Positions 10,466 to 23,695 are shown, counted from the stretch's first letter. The stretch: DNA of 64,000 nucleotides from Posidonia oceanica (GCA_037176725.1 JAZBRS010000020.1:90652001-90716000); one strand, 5' to 3'. Made by a program: numbers and translations. The notes: generated by a model not told the origin, from the letters alone.

Positions 10466-11338
10466 TGTGACCACGCGCGCACGCGACCCAGAGCGAGAGG
10501 TGATGGCAGCCACAGATATGCAATGCATCTGAGGAGGACTCGACTCGAAAAATCACTGAAAAGTGGGCAAATGCCAAAGGAAATATAAAACAAATAATCG
10601 GAGTCATCACCTAGTCTATTGAAAGCCTGAAAGATGAGGAAAATCGGTTATGAAAAAACAAGCAAGATATGCAATGCGATTTAGTAAATATGCAAATCCG
10701 TCCCGGAAGATTGTGACACGAGGTCATCACGGTCCAAAGAAAGGGCAAGGACTCCTGTTACGCATGGGGAAGGTGTTAGGCACGCCTATACGCCCGAGGA
10801 AGTCGGTCTTTCTAGGCCAAATCCGCTCTTGTGTGGCTAATGTGGGCAAATAATGCCGATTAATATATGCTCGAGGAGCAAGATGCAATATGCCATGCCA
10901 TGGAGTTGAAAACATGCAGATGGAAGTAAATCCAAAGGCAAAAAATCTCAGACAGACAGGTAAGTAAGCAAGGAAACAAGGAAGACAAGAGCTCTGTTGT
11001 TCTGTCTGTGTATTGAACTGAGTGGCTTGTGCCAGTATTGCACATCGGTACTATCCGTTCGGACAGACCGCCAGATCTACTCACTATGTCAACTCACTAG
11101 ATCCTTGTGCTGCAAAGATGTGCTCCAGGAATTACAATCTGGATAGAGAACTTCCTCACGCAATTGCTCAGCATCCAAGATTGAAACGCAACAAATAACA
11201 ATCGGCGAAGCAAAAGGAAATAACAGAGCATCATTTGAAGCTAAGAAACACAAGAATCCACGCATGAATCGGCCTACCCACCTCCCTTGCACGATGCGGG
11301 GAGGAGTTGGGCTCGATGACCACTATTGGGGCCTGAAC
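10466..11338 (-). repeat. E1 3' LTR, left (R/U5) portion
   Basis: It contains the family's conserved block in reverse orientation at 10735-10820 (CTCCTGTTACGC, GGAAGGTGTTAGGC, GTCGGTCTTTCTAGG) and the primer-like TCGGAGTCATCACC at about 10597-10612. The left end TGTGACCACGCGCG resembles the reverse of the E2 LTR end at 31478, suggesting E1 and E2 are related subfamilies. It is interrupted at 11339 by S2. Confidence 0.7.
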
Positions 11339-12299
11339 CCAACTGTAGTAATCCTGAACATCGACGCGTCCATGCATGATGCCAAAGCTTGCGTGCACCG
11401 ACCGAAATTAGGTTGCTATTAGCGGTTGGACCTGAGGAGGGATGCTCTACTCGGAAATGCTGGAGAAAGAGGAAAAAACAAAGATAAGACAAAATCAAAG
11501 TCACCACCGTGTCTATTAAATCGGGAGACAAGGAAAACTGGGGAAAGCATGAGAAATCATGCAAAGGGGAGAGAAAGAAGGAGAAAAGAATGCAAATGCT
11601 ATGCAAATGTGACTCGTGCCTAGGATAAGGGCAATATGGTCATTACGCGCCAAGAGAAAGGGCAAGGACTCCTGTTACACACGGGGAAGGTGTTAGGCAC
11701 CCTTGATACGTCCGAGAATCAGTCTTTCTAGGTTTACGCTCGCATATGCTGGAAAATGCATGATATGAATGCCTAAATGCCTTGAATGCTTAATTACATG
11801 CTCAAAAGAATGCTCTAAGTGTTGAAATGCGTGCAGGGAATTAAATGTGCAATCTATGTGCTCAGCAGTGCTGTTAGTGTTCCGAACGGGCATGCCCTGG
11901 TTCGTAAGAACTCCAGACAGTAAGCATCACTACCCTAAATGCTAATGCAGGTGATAAAACAAAACAACGGTAAACCATGCAAATGCAGAGCGGCATGCAA
12001 CATGGAAAACGAAAGTAGGGGTGATAAAGCCTAATCTACATGCACGAGAAGACAGATCTCGAAAACGATGCATGCAATGCAAATGATTAGGCAATGAGAG
12101 CCATGCAGTGATTTAGATGGGCTTATCTTGAGAATCTGAGGCCTGATCTGAGATAACTTTGGTTAGAATGAAAGATCATTTAACCAGGAAGACCTGGTAG
12201 TTAGATCATGAAGATCCAACGGTCCAATCAAACGTTATTCAGGTTTCAAGTCAGAAGGCTCAAGGGCCAGAAAAAGTGATCTAAGTGGGGGTCTAAATG

Positions 12300-13840
12300 C
12301 AAATTACCCCTAAGTGTGTGCAATGCAGGGTGTCCTACATGCAAAGGAGCTAAGAATGCTCAAACGATGCAAGAGTGCAATATGTAATGACATGGGAGTG
12401 CTATGCATGCAAAATGCAAATGCAGGGACCTAAGTGCAATTACGGAAAATTGCAAGGGCCTAAGTGCAAAACATGACAAAATACAAGGCAGTAGAGCAAA
12501 TAAATGCATGCTAAGGATCAGATGTAATGATGTGTGGATGCAATGCATGCGAAAATGCAAAGACAGGGACCTAAATGCCATTTAGAGAAAGTATAGGGGT
12601 CTACATGCAAAATGTGGCAAAAATGCAATGCAACATGGCAAATGCATGCAAAAATGAGGATGCAGTAGAGCAATATGCAAGCAATGGCTAAATGCAACAT
12701 TAATGGCAAGATATGCATGCAATAATACAAGAAAGGACCTAAATGCAGTTTTCAAAAACATGCAGGGCCTAAGTACAATGCAAAACAGGCAACAGTTGGA
12801 AAATATGGACTAGCATGCAATTCAAGAAAACTGTTGGGCATTTAAAATAGTGCAATGTGGTTTAAAAGAGCCATTTAAGTGATGTATGCATGTGCAAAGG
12901 ACTTAAATGCAATAATCACAAGTTTCAGGACTTTATTGCAATGTAATAAAGTTTAAAATCACATTTAAATCACAGTTGGAAGCAAACTGGACCTAAGTGC
13001 AATAATGTGAAACCACAGGACTTTATTACAATGTAATAAGGTTTAGAAATCACATTTAAATCACAATTCAAAGCAAATTGGACTTAAATGTAATAATTGA
13101 AACTTGCAGGACTTTATTGCAATGTAATAAGGTTTAAAATTCACATTTAAATCATAGCTGAAACCAGACTGGACCTAAATGCAAATATTGAAACCCTGAG
13201 GACTTTATTACAATGCAATAAGGTTAAAAATCACATTTAAATGAATGAATGAATGCTCTAGGGACTGACTTGCAATTAAAACATGTTTTTGGGTTTTTCT
13301 ACAATGCAATATGGTTTGAAACATAATTTAAATGAAATCTAATTGAACAGAGGACCTAGATGCAATAATGGCAAACCACAGGATTAAAAATGCAATGCAA
13401 TATGGAAAAAATGCGGATTAAATGCATGATTTACAATAGACTGCGCCCAGATGCAATTAAAACATTTTTAGGGTTTTTTATGCAATACAGTATGGTAAAA
13501 ATCACATTTAAATGATATGCTGAAACTGCAGATGGACTAACTTGCAAATAAATCAAAACAGAAGATTTAAATGCAATGCAATAAGATTAAAATGCAACAT
13601 TAAATGATTTTTCAATCAGAACAGGACCCAACAGCAAATACTAGAAACTTAAGGACCAAAATGCAATGCATGCTTTAAACTAACATTTAAATGATCTAAA
13701 CGAAATAAACTAAGGACCTGCATGCAATAAAACTAAAGGAACGGATCAGACAGTAATGCAATATGATTTAAATCAAACATTAAATGATTCTTAAACCACA
13801 ACTGGACCCAAAAGCAAATAAAATAAACTACAGCAATTTA
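12300..13840. repeat. Degenerate TGCAA-rich repeat field of S2, including about 91-bp tandem units
   Basis: GGACCTAAATGCAA-type sentences recur throughout. From 12928 to about 13290 a clear tandem array is visible, with GGACTTTATTGCAATG-TAATAAGG at about 12928, 13018, 13109 and 13199. The same kind of field occurs, in opposite orientation, at 18250-18960 (S1), 28920-29330 (S3) and 44225-45060 (E5), always just inside the GC-rich part. Confidence 0.75.
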
Positions 13841-15267
13841 TTTCAATGCAATCAACCAAAAGAAAATAAAAACTTTACTAATCAACAGTGCTACAGTGTC
13901 TCCCGACACTGCAGCACAACTGCTAGAGAAGAAGACGCACGCGGTGGCGATCCGGCCGAGGGAGGCCGGCTTGAGGCGTCCGGAGGCTGGAGGGAGTCCT
14001 CCTGGTGGTCCTGGTTGCTTCAGCAGCGCGTGACGTTGATCAGAGCGGCCTGCCGGTCCCTATGTAATTTTGCAGAGGATGCCAGAGATGATGCGAGCGT
14101 AGGAGGTTGCTATGAGGCGCGGAGGCTGCTGGGTGAGCTTCCCGAAGGTCAGGCGAAGCTAGGGGAGTAGATCTGGAGGCTAGAGGTGCGCTGGAGTGCC
14201 CGGTCGACGTCGGCGGCTGTTGCAGAAGAAGCAGCGGGCAGGGGAGGCGCTGGAGGTAGCGGCGAGGCCTGGAGGCTGCTGGGTGATGTTCCTGGAGGTT
14301 CGGCGGAGCTCGGGGGAAGTTCTGGAGGCCGGAGGTGCGATGGAATGCCCAGTCGACGTCGGAGCAGAGGGCCAGCGGCGCATAGAGACAGAGCAGGAGC
14401 ATGGGGCCTCGACGATGGTCGCGCGGGGCTGGAACGGGTGCGCGACGCTTCTGCGAAGCTTGGGAGAGGATCCAGAGGAGCAGCGGAGGTCCGGAGCTGT
14501 CTGCGTGCAGCGATGGCAGTCGGAGCTCACTGGAGAAGACGATTGCCGCGGCGGAGACGAAAATACGCTATAGGCCTCTAAACCTAGATCTAGCTATCTA
14601 GAAAGCAAGGTAGGCATGCCTGGAGTCTAAATACAAGGTTTGTTACCTGTGACGAAGTTTGAGACGTGCTGGCAACGTGCGGTGGGTGCGGCTATCTGGC
14701 AGCAGTTCGCAGAGGCGCTGCGGGCATCGACGGTGGCGGGGAAGGATCGGATGCTGTTCCTGGTGCCACGAGGGTGCCTCGGAGCTGCTCAGAAGTGAGT
14801 TTGCACTCCCTAGGTAGGATCCAGAAATTTTGGGTGGCTCACTGGTTTCTTTTAGCTCTCCTCTGTCGTGCAGCTCTTTGGGTTGCTGTGGAGTGCTTTC
14901 TGGGGTCGTGGAGGTCTGGTGAGTGAGGAGGGGAAGCTAGGTCGAGGTGATGAATGGTCTGGAGTGCGGTGGCTGTTCTGGTGGTTTTTGGGCAGAAAAG
15001 GTGCGTAAGTGTTTGTGGTGGAGGAGGGAGTGTGCTGGGTGAATGGCGGTGAGTTGGGTGTTGGGTGAGGAAGCTGGATGTCTGGTGGATGCTGTGGAGG
15101 AGTTTGAAGGGCTGGGGGTAGCTATGGTCGTGGGAAGGAAGAGGAGAAGCTGCTAGTCTGGGAAGGAAGGAGTTGGGTTCTCTCTGGCTTCTATGTGCGA
15201 ATTCTCTGGTTGCAGACCACTTGAAGGGATGGGGGGAGGTTGGTTTTGTTCTAGGCTTTGCACTTGA

Positions 15268-18200
15268 GTGGGTGTTGACACCCCATTTTGACAGGCTGGA
15301 TCGTTTGGAGCCTTCCGATGGCTGCTGGACCCAAATCTAGACCCAAACCCACGCCTTCCTCTCCTTCTTTCCCCTCAAAACAAGCCCGAACTCAACCTAG
15401 GATTATCCCCCTTTCCCGAACCCGAAAACCAACCAAAATCCATAGGAACACTCACCCCTGATGACTTAGCAAACCCACCAAAAAAGCCTGCAAAATCTCA
15501 AACCAGACCCTTCCCAAAAACCCTAGGAAACTCAGGCAAAAAATACCCTTTTTCTACACCTTGAAACCCCTCCAAAACCTCCTTAGAATCAAACCAAAAT
15601 TCCCGGACCAGAACTAGAAACCCTAGACCCCGCACCCGCCAAATTTCACCCATTTTCGAGACTCCTAAGACCCCCTTTCGCTGGAATTATCGTTTTCTCT
15701 CTCCGAGATTATCGTTTTCTCTCTCCTCTCTCTCTCCTGATTATCGTCTCTCTTTTCATCCCCTTCTTGCCCTTTTTCTGGCTTGGCTGCGGGCCCCCTT
15801 TGTACTCCTATCCCTTCTCTATCTTATTCCTATTTTTATTTTATTTTTACCATTTTCCTTGAATTTTAAAAAATCTTTCCCCTCAAACCTATCCCTTTCC
15901 CTTTTATTTCCCTTTTCTTCTTCCTTTTCTTTTCTCCTTCTTTCTTTTGCAAAAAACCATAAAAATCCCTAAAAATCTGTAAAACCCCAAAACATAAAAG
16001 AAACAAATCAGAATTTCAAGAAAAGCAACTAAAAAACATTAAACAAATGATTAAAAACCCAAACTTAATTAAATCAAGCTAAAAAAGAAAATCAAGCATG
16101 CAAACTAAAAAATGCAAAACAAACTAAAACAAAATACTGTAAAAATCAACTAAAAAATTGAAATAAAATCAGAACCTACCAAAAATGAAAACCCCACTAA
16201 AATAATTAAAAAAAGAAACCCTAAAGAGAAGAATTAAAAATCAAATACTAAAACAAGTAATCAAAGGAGGTAAAAGACTTAACCCAATAAACATAAGAAA
16301 GAAACAACATAGGAACCTAATTAAAAAGGGAAAAGAAAATACGGTTAAAAGACTTAAAACACTTAATCAAACCAGGAAAGAACCAACTAAAAAACATCAA
16401 GAAGAATTAACAAATGAAAAACAAAAGCATGGTTCAAAAGACTTAAAGAAGAAAGATGTAAAGGACTAGAACTAAAAGCCCAAACCCACTCTAATCAATA
16501 CGAAAATAAATCCTAAAAATCCTAATTAACATCCTAAAATACTTAACAAGGAAACACAATTTTAAAAGCAATTTAAAAAGATTTAACCAACACCTAATCA
16601 AGTGGAAAACAAATTAAAAACAAAATAAAACCCTAAAGCCCTAATCAAGCCTAAAACACACTAATTAACCCAAAAAAAGCCATTAAAAATCCAGTCAAAC
16701 ATCTAACCTGCAACTCAAGCCGTCCAATATTTTTACTTATTTTTTATCCTATTTTTCCTATTTTTATTTCCATTTTTCTTTCTCTCTTCCTTTTATCTTT
16801 TCTTTTCCTTCCTTACTGGGCTCACCGGCCCGTTTCCCCTTTCTTTTCTTTTTTTCTTTCTTCAGCCCGCAGCCCACAGCAACAGTGCCTCCGTCTTCCT
16901 CACCTCCTCCCGCGTTGCAGAGCAACAGTACCCGCTGGCCTGTGCCTCTGCCCGACCTGTCACCTCCTGCTCAAGCCAGGCACGCGTCGAACTCCGTCCG
17001 TGCCTCCTGCCATCGCCACGCCGGAGCATTCAATGCGGCAGACCTGCAAAAGCAAGGAGAGGAGTCGTCAGATCAATGGCAGAAAGGGAGGGAAATCAGA
17101 GTGGATTTTGAGGAGGGAAAGAGAGGAGAAAACAAGGAGGAAGATCCCGAAAGAGAACGAGCGATTCAGAGTGCAATCCCGAGCGAGAGAGCGACCCTTT
17201 CTTCCCCAGGAATCCACCAGAGAACACCCGACCTCCGCCTCTTCCAGACACAGCGAACCAGAGGCTGAAACACCTCCAGAACCACTCGAAATTCACTCCC
17301 CAATCTCCCCGAGCCCCCCTGCAACTCTTCCCCTCCTTTCTACACCAAACACAGCCCACATTTCGCCGGAATCGACCTGGAACCCAACCAGAACACAACT
17401 CCCATCCCTTCTAAAATTCCCGGCACCATAGACCCCCAATCCACCCCAAACTCTTCCCCGTTACTCGCCGGACAACCACCTTCCAGAAGCCCCCGACCTT
17501 CAGCCCTCTCACCCACCACAGACCAAGAGCAGCACAACAAACACCTAAGTCTCCCTCAGACCCGAAACTGGCCCGACTCTCAAACCTTCTCCATACTCTC
17601 CAGAAACCTATTCCAAGCATCCAGCCTCACTCTCCAGGCCCCCAGCTTCCTCCCGGAGGGCTCCATCCCACCGGACGAGCAGCAGACAAGGCTCCCCATC
17701 TCCGGCAGCAACCTGAGGACCCAAAACTCCAACATTCTTCTCTGAGCTGCAGAACTCCGCTCCGAACGTCCAGGAAGAACCGGAGGATCGCGTAGAGCCG
17801 ATCCCAACGCCCGCGAGCCGTCGCCGACGCCCGCACACTCCGGACGACCGTCGCTGGCATCTGCAGAGCCCACCGACGTCGGGAGGACGCACCGGACATC
17901 GCCCCAGGTATCCCTTGGTCTCCCCCGCTCTCTCTCTCCCCCCTGCTGCTTCTCCGCCGATCAGAGCCAGCTTCCCGGCCCTCCAGCTCCAACTGCGCCT
18001 CGCCGGTCCGACCTTCGTCTCCGGCGCCGGTCACCTGTCTCCCGGGCGCTCCAACCACTGGAACGCCGCTCCGACACCCCCCACGACTCCGCACGGTCGC
18101 CGACAGTCCCCTCTGCCCTCCTGCGCGCCTGCGAGCGCCCTGGGCTGGCGGTGTTGAGCTCCGGCGGTCTCGGCTACAGTGCCTCCCCGCCGCCGGCAAG

Positions 18201-21200
18201 GCACTGTTCATTTATTTCTTCGTTAATATAGTTTTAGGTGTGAACATTGCAGATCTGGTTTAAGTTTTTTGATTTTTACATTTTAGTCCTTCTGTCATTT
18301 ATCTTGCTTAGTTTTAATTAAATACCATGCTAAAATTGCTGTCTTTATTTATGTTTTTTAGTATTTGCTTTTCAGTCCATTTACTGTGTGCTTTAGTTAT
18401 AAAATTTTATGCTTTAGTCCTTCTGCTTTCCATTATTGCACTTAGGTCCTCTTTTAAATCAGTCTATTTAATTGCATTAACTTTACCATACTAAATTGCA
18501 TTCTGGGCCCCTTTTTCTTTCTGTTTTTGCATCCTGGTCCACTTCACTCTAGGAACTTAGTCTTTATTTTTCCATTTTGCATACTGCATTGCATTTCTTA
18601 CCTTCCGACTTTGCATATTTGCACATAAGTCCATTTTAAATGGTCAGTGACCCTTGCATGCATTTTTTAACTTATTGTATTGCATTTTCAACCCTGCATC
18701 TTTTAAAAATTGCATTTCAGTCCAGAGACAGTGATTTCAGAGCATATTTTCCATACTAAATTGCATTTTCGGACCTTGCATGATTTGAAAATCACACATA
18801 AAGCCTTGCATCTTTCAAAAACCATGTGAAAAGACTGTTTTGCCCCTAAGTTGCATTTTAACTCCCATGCTTGCAAAAATTGCATGCGGGCCCTCCACTT
18901 GCATCCCTGGACTCCCCAGAACCCCTGTTTTCTGGAAAATTTGCATATTAGCCCCTTTCGTTCTTCAAAAATGCTTTTGAATCCCTGTTCTTTCCAAATC
19001 GCTTTTCTTTGTCTTTTCTTGCTTTGCATGCGTTCCGGATCCATTTAGTCTTGCATTTAAGTTCCCCTTTGCATACACTAAGCACTTCTAACTCCCCTTC
19101 ACTTGGGAGGACCTTCAGCACACCCCTAGGACCTCTTGAACACTTAGATCTGTTCTTCTCTCCTGTTCTGGCCCTTCGGCTCCGGAGCCGCGATATCTTT
19201 CAATCCGACCGTCGGATCTCCTCAAGTAAGCTGCCCAGGCGACCGCAGCGAAGCGCTCTTCGGCATGGACCAAGTAGATCTCCGATCAGACTCCCGGATC
19301 TCCAGGTATGTCCTCCTGACCTCTTGCACCGCATTCATCTGCATGCCATTTGCACCGTTTTGCGTGCCCTCTTTGTTTCGCACCGTTTTGCGTGTCCCTT
19401 AGTTTTCCGTTCCGTTTTGCGAGCCTTCGTGTTTTCTCGCTCCGTTTTGCGTGCCGCCTCTTTGTTTCGCTCCGTTTTGCGTGCCTTTTAGTTTTTCCCG
19501 CCTCGTTTTGCGCGCAGTCTTGTTTTTCCGCTCCATTTTGCGTGTCGCCTTTTTGTTTCGCTCCGTTTTGCGTGCCCTTTAGTTTTCTCGCCCCGCTTTG
19601 CGTGTTTTCATGTTTTCTCGCTCCGTCTTGCGCGCCGCTTCTTTGTTTTGCACCGTTTTACGTGTCCTTTAGTTTTCTCGCCCCGCTTTGCGTGTTTTCA
19701 TGTTTTCTCGCTCCGTTTTACGCGCCGCTTCTTTGTTTTGCACCGTTTTGCGTGCCTTCTAGTTTTTCCGCTCCGTTTTGCGTGCCTTTTAGTCTTCTCG
19801 CTCCGATTTGCGCGCCGCTTCTTTGTTTCGCCCCGCTTTGCGTGTTTTCATGTTTTCTCGCTCCGTCTTGCGCGCCGCTTCTTTGCCTTGCACCGTTTTG
19901 CGTGCCTTTTAGTTTTCCCGCCCCGTTTTGCGTGTTTTCATGTTTTCTCGCTCCGTTTTGCGTGCCGCTTCTTTGTTTTGCACCGTTTTGCGTGCCCTTT
20001 AGTTTTCTCGCCCCGCTTTGCGTGTTTTCACGTTTTCTCGCTCCGTTTTACGCACCGCTTCTTTGCCTTGCACCGTTTTGCGTGCCTTTTAGTTTTCTCG
20101 CCCCGTTTTGCGTGTTTTCATGTTTTCTCGCACCGTTTTGCGCGCCGCTTCTTTGCCTTGCACCATTTTGCGTGCCCTTAGTTTTCCGCTCCGTTTTGCG
20201 TGCCTTCATGTTTTCTCGCTCCGTTTTGCGCGTCGCTTCTTCGTTTTGCACCGTTCTGCATGCCCTTTAATTTTCTTGCCTCGTTTTGCGAGCAGTCTTG
20301 TTTTCCTGCACCGTTTTGCGTGCCCTTTCGTTTTCTCGTCTCGTCTTGCGTGCCCTGGTGTTTTCTTGCCCTGTTTCACGCCCTTCTTTCGTTTTCTGGC
20401 ACCGTTTTGCGTCCTTGTCCCATTCTTTGCATCATTTTGCATGTCGACCCTGTTCTCGCATCTTTTTGCATACTTGTTTCGTTCCTCGCACTGTTTTACG
20501 CCGTTTACCCTTGCATGTTGATTGCATTGCATGGTTTTCTCGCTGTTTCGTTTTTTCGCCTGCATTTGCATATAGGGCGGTGATGCTTACTGTCCGGAGT
20601 TCTTGCGAGCCAGGTTCCGCCCGGTTCGGAACACGGACAGCGTTGCTGAGCGCTTAGGTTGCACGTTTACTTCCTTGCATCGTCTTTCATCACTTAGAGC
20701 ACACCTTTGAGCATTTAGACAGGCATTCATTGGCACTTAGGCATTCAAAGTCTGCATTTCCCTGCATATGCGAGCGTAAGCCTAGAAAGACCGATTCTCG
20801 GGCGTGTCGGGGTGCCTAACACCTTCCCCGCGCGTAACAGGAGTCCTTACCCTCTCTTGGCCCGCAATGACCATATTGCCCTTGTCCTAGGCACGAGTCA
20901 CATCATTTGCATTCATTTGCATCTTATTTCTTTTGCATTGCTTTGCTTTGCATCCTTCGCTTGGTTTTGCGTGATTATTCACGCATTTCCCCAGTTTTCC
21001 TCGTCTCCCGATTTAATAGACTTGGTGGCGACTCCGATTTTGTCTTATCTTCTTCTTTTCTTTCCCTTTTTCCCTCTTTAAATGTTTTCGAGTTAGGTCT
21101 TCCTTCTCGGACATAGCCGCTTATAGTGAGCCTGATTCCGATCGGTGCACGCGAGCTTTGGCATCGTGCATGGACGATCCGAACACCAGGATTACTACAG

Positions 21201-21204
21201 TGGG
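15268..21204 (+). mobile_element. S1: solo LTR, plus, 5.93 kb, with TSD GTGGG
   Basis: The LTR runs 15273 (TGTTGACACCCCATTTTGACAGG) to 21199 (GATTACTACA). It is flanked by GTGGG at 15268-15272 and GTGGG at 21200-21204. S2 sequence continues cleanly across the join. Its start matches the E5 LTR, so S1 is a member of the E5 family. Sub-regions in order: polypyrimidine stretch 15690-15960; A-rich AAACC/TTAAC section 15960-16720; second pyrimidine stretch 16735-16870; GC-rich section 16870-18210; TGCAA field 18250-18960; minisatellite 19340-20560; conserved block 20788-20900; primer-like TGGCGACTCCG 21026-21036. No coding domain is present. Confidence 0.95.
19340..20560 (+). repeat. S1 minisatellite: 30-bp units in about 90-bp higher-order repeats
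   Basis: The unit CACCGTTTTGCGTGCC plus a T-rich spacer repeats about every 30 bases. Between 19640 and 20160 three variants alternate to give a period of about 90 bases. A 306-residue open frame (19350-20270) and two others exist only because the unit length is a multiple of three, and they encode monotonous Phe/Cys/Ala/Pro repeats. Related arrays lie at 29525-30020, 45840-46200 and, reversed, 34640-34800. Confidence 0.9.
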
Positions 21205-21409
21205 CATGGCCATGCAGTGGCTTGGGCAGCTGGGTTTGTAGAGGTTTGCAGGTCGGCAGGAGGGCTTTTGAGACGGCCACCGCCGAACAATGGTGAGCGG
21301 CGAAGCTCGGGTAGTAAGTGGGCAGAGGTGGAGTGTCGGTAGTGAGCGGCTCGTGTGAGGAGGCTGTAAGTGTAGAGGATGGCGTGTTGGGTTTGAAGCA
21401 GATGATGGA

Positions 21410-21940
21410 GGGAAAGGAGAAGGTGGAAGGAAGGTGCGGGCTGGGGAGAAAACAAAGAAGAAGAGAAAAAGAAAAAAAGGAGATGGGTCGGGCCTGGCCT
21501 GGAGGAAAGAAAAAAATGAAAAAAGAGAAAGTGAAGGGAATGGGCCTGGTTGGTGGTTGGGTGGAAGAAAAGAAAGAAAAAAGGAAGGAAAAAAGGGAAG
21601 GTGGCTGTGGACTAGGCCTGGAGATTAAAATAGAAAAGAAAAGAAAGGGGAAGAAAGAGGAGAGGACTTGGAAGAAAAAAAGAGAAAAAATAAAATAAAA
21701 AATGTTGGCTTGGCTATTGTTTTGAAAAAGGAAGGAAAAGAAATAAAAGGAGATTTTGGATTTTGTTTTGAAAAAAAAGAAATAAAAGAAATAGGTGGGC
21801 TTGGGCTTGGTTTTGAAAAAAGGAAGAAAAGAAATAAAAAAGGGGAAGAAAAGGAAAGGAAAAAAGGGAAGAAAGAAAGAAGGAAAGGAAGAAGGATTGG
21901 AAATGGGCTTTGGAAATGAGCTTTTGAGAAAAAGAAAAGG
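21410..21940. repeat. Purine-rich (A/G) tract of S2
   Basis: This is about 500 bases with almost only A and G on the plus strand, equivalent to the pyrimidine-rich U3 stretches of S1, S3 and E5. Lys/Glu-rich open frames here are compositional. Confidence 0.85.
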
Positions 21941-22034
21941 AAATGGGTTTTGGAAATTGGATTTTAGGTTTAGGATTTGGGTTTGGGAAATTGGATTTGG
22001 GAATGTGTGTGACCTAGGATTTTTTTCTAGGGTT

Positions 22035-22140
22035 TTTGGATTAGTTTCTACCTAGGTTTTGGGTTTGGGCTTCTACCTAGGTTTTCTAGGGTTTTGGGTT
22101 TGGGCTTCTACCTAGGTTTTCTAGGGTTTTGGGTTTGGGC
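22035..22140. repeat. 35-bp tandem repeat with CTTCTACCTAGG and CTAGGGTTTTGGG
   Basis: Two full units and one partial unit are adjacent, near the start of S2 in minus sense. They resemble plant telomere words only superficially. Confidence 0.7.
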
Positions 22141-22378
22141 TTAGGGTGTGACCTAGGATTTTTGTGAGGGGTTGGACCTAGGGTTTTGTCCTAGGGCTTT
22201 GATGGGTTTTAACCTAGGTTTAGAGTTTGGGTTTTACCTAGGTTTTCTAGGGTTTTGGTTTAGTTTCCTAAGTTTTTAATTTTCTGGTTTTTTTGTGTAT
22301 TGTGGGGATTTTCTAAGTCGTTCCACCAGAGAGAGAGAGCCACTAAACAGAGGTCCAAAGTGGGGTGTCAACACCAAC

Positions 22379-23678
22379 AAATCGCGTTCGTGACTTATGT
22401 CGGAGGTGGAGGAAGGATAGAGGGTCACCGGGATGCTATGCAAAGAAGAAAACACAAGAAACGAGCGCCTCCCTTCATCGCTCAGACATGCCGTCTCCGT
22501 CCACCATGGAAGAGGTGGTCGGTCGTTTACACGGTTGGAGGAGGCGACGGAACATCACCGTGGGTTCAGGAGGCTATGCATGAATGTAGGGCTGCATCCA
22601 ATTCGAGCTCATTGGCCTCTGGCCAAGCTCGAAGCCATGGACGTATCCCGGAATGCAGTGGATGCCGGCAACTAAAAACTGAGAGAACAACGATGTAAGG
22701 ACAGTAAACAAAGGCATCCACAAGGCACAGATAGGCTACATTATGCTACAGGATGAGTATGCTCACCTACAGAAGAACCAGCACGCGCTTTCTCGGTGCG
22801 GCGACTCACGGTGGTTGCTCAGGAGTGTTGGTGTCGGTCGTGATTGGACAGACGGCGAAGTGGTTGCTGGATGCCGTGGGGTGCTAGTTGCTGGATGTGG
22901 AACTCGGGACACTCTCTCTCACTCAGGGATGGACTATGGAGGAGGTGGAGTGTAGGTTCTGGCCTTTGGATGGGTGGCTCAGGGTTGTGGGTGCTCGGAC
23001 TGTGGGTGGCTCGTCGGAGTTGGGAACTCAGAAGGGAGCATGGGCACAAGGGAGCAAGGGAGCAAGGGAGCAAGTGAGCAAGAGAGCAAGAGCTTGAGGA
23101 GCAATGGACAATGGAGGCTTGGACGAGGTGCTCAGGTGGTGTTTTATAGGCTGGGCAGTTGCATGGGTGTCGTTGATGGATAACGGATTTCAAATGATTG
23201 GTTTGGAAGTGAGGGCATGATGATCCAGATGCTCTATGGTCCACGCCCAGATCTGCCAAAGCCAATAGAATGTGAGGATTCAATATGCCAAGTGGTGCAG
23301 TGGCTAAAGAAGCCTTATTGATATAAATCTGATACAGGGCATCGCGCCAGCATTGTGCCCCAGTTGAGCGCGCCACTTGTCTACGACATTGGTAGCCGCT
23401 AGCTATTGCCGTCATTTGGAGACGCTTGGATGTTACATTGTCTAGAGACGCTAGGACTATGGCAGAGGCCTTTGGCTGGATCTTGGGCAATTTCCAGAAA
23501 ACATTGGGCCACCACTGGGCTTGGACCTCGATGTGTGCAGGGTTTAGGTAGGTTTTAATGTGTTGGATGGATTTTGGGATGGTTTGTTGGATTTGGAATG
23601 GGGGTTTGGTTCGTCGCAACCAAGCCTGTTCCTCAAGGGGTGTCCATCGATGAGTGCCTGCAAAACGAGGTGTCTATA
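22379..23678 (-). repeat. E1 3' LTR, right (U3) portion
   Basis: The interval continues the E1 LTR after S2 and ends at 23678, immediately beside the polypurine tract. Overlapping open frames on both strands (for example 22819-23619 minus, 266 residues) show no recognisable domain and no homologous reading frame in sister LTRs, so I leave them uncalled. Confidence 0.7.
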
Positions 23679-23695
23679 GATGCCCCTCCTTGAGC
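23679..23695 (-). promoter_or_regulatory. E1 polypurine tract
   Basis: The minus strand reads CTCAAGGAGGGGCATC directly before the LTR start. The same motif precedes the LTRs of E3 (33769), E4 (37215) and E5 (62624). It primes plus-strand DNA synthesis. Confidence 0.85.

Larger units (their letters stand above)
11339..22378 (-). mobile_element. S2: solo LTR, minus, with TSD CCAAC; itself interrupted by S1
   Basis: The LTR runs from 22373 (TGTTGACACCCCACTTTGG on the minus strand) to 11344 (ending TTACTACA). It is flanked by CCAAC at 11339-11343 and CCAAC at 22374-22378. No internal domain is present, so the element recombined down to one LTR. Removing S1 and its extra TSD leaves about 5.1 kb. 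The conserved block lies at 11650-11735 and a degenerate ATGCAA-rich repeat field at 12300-13840. A GC-rich part lies at 13915-14930, and the purine-rich U3 at 21410-21940 is on the far side of S1. S2 must be older than S1 and younger than E1. Confidence 0.92.

Noticed and set aside
19350..20270. 306-residue open reading frame
   Set aside because: It translates a 30-bp minisatellite whose period is a multiple of three. The same region is open in other frames with equally repetitive products.
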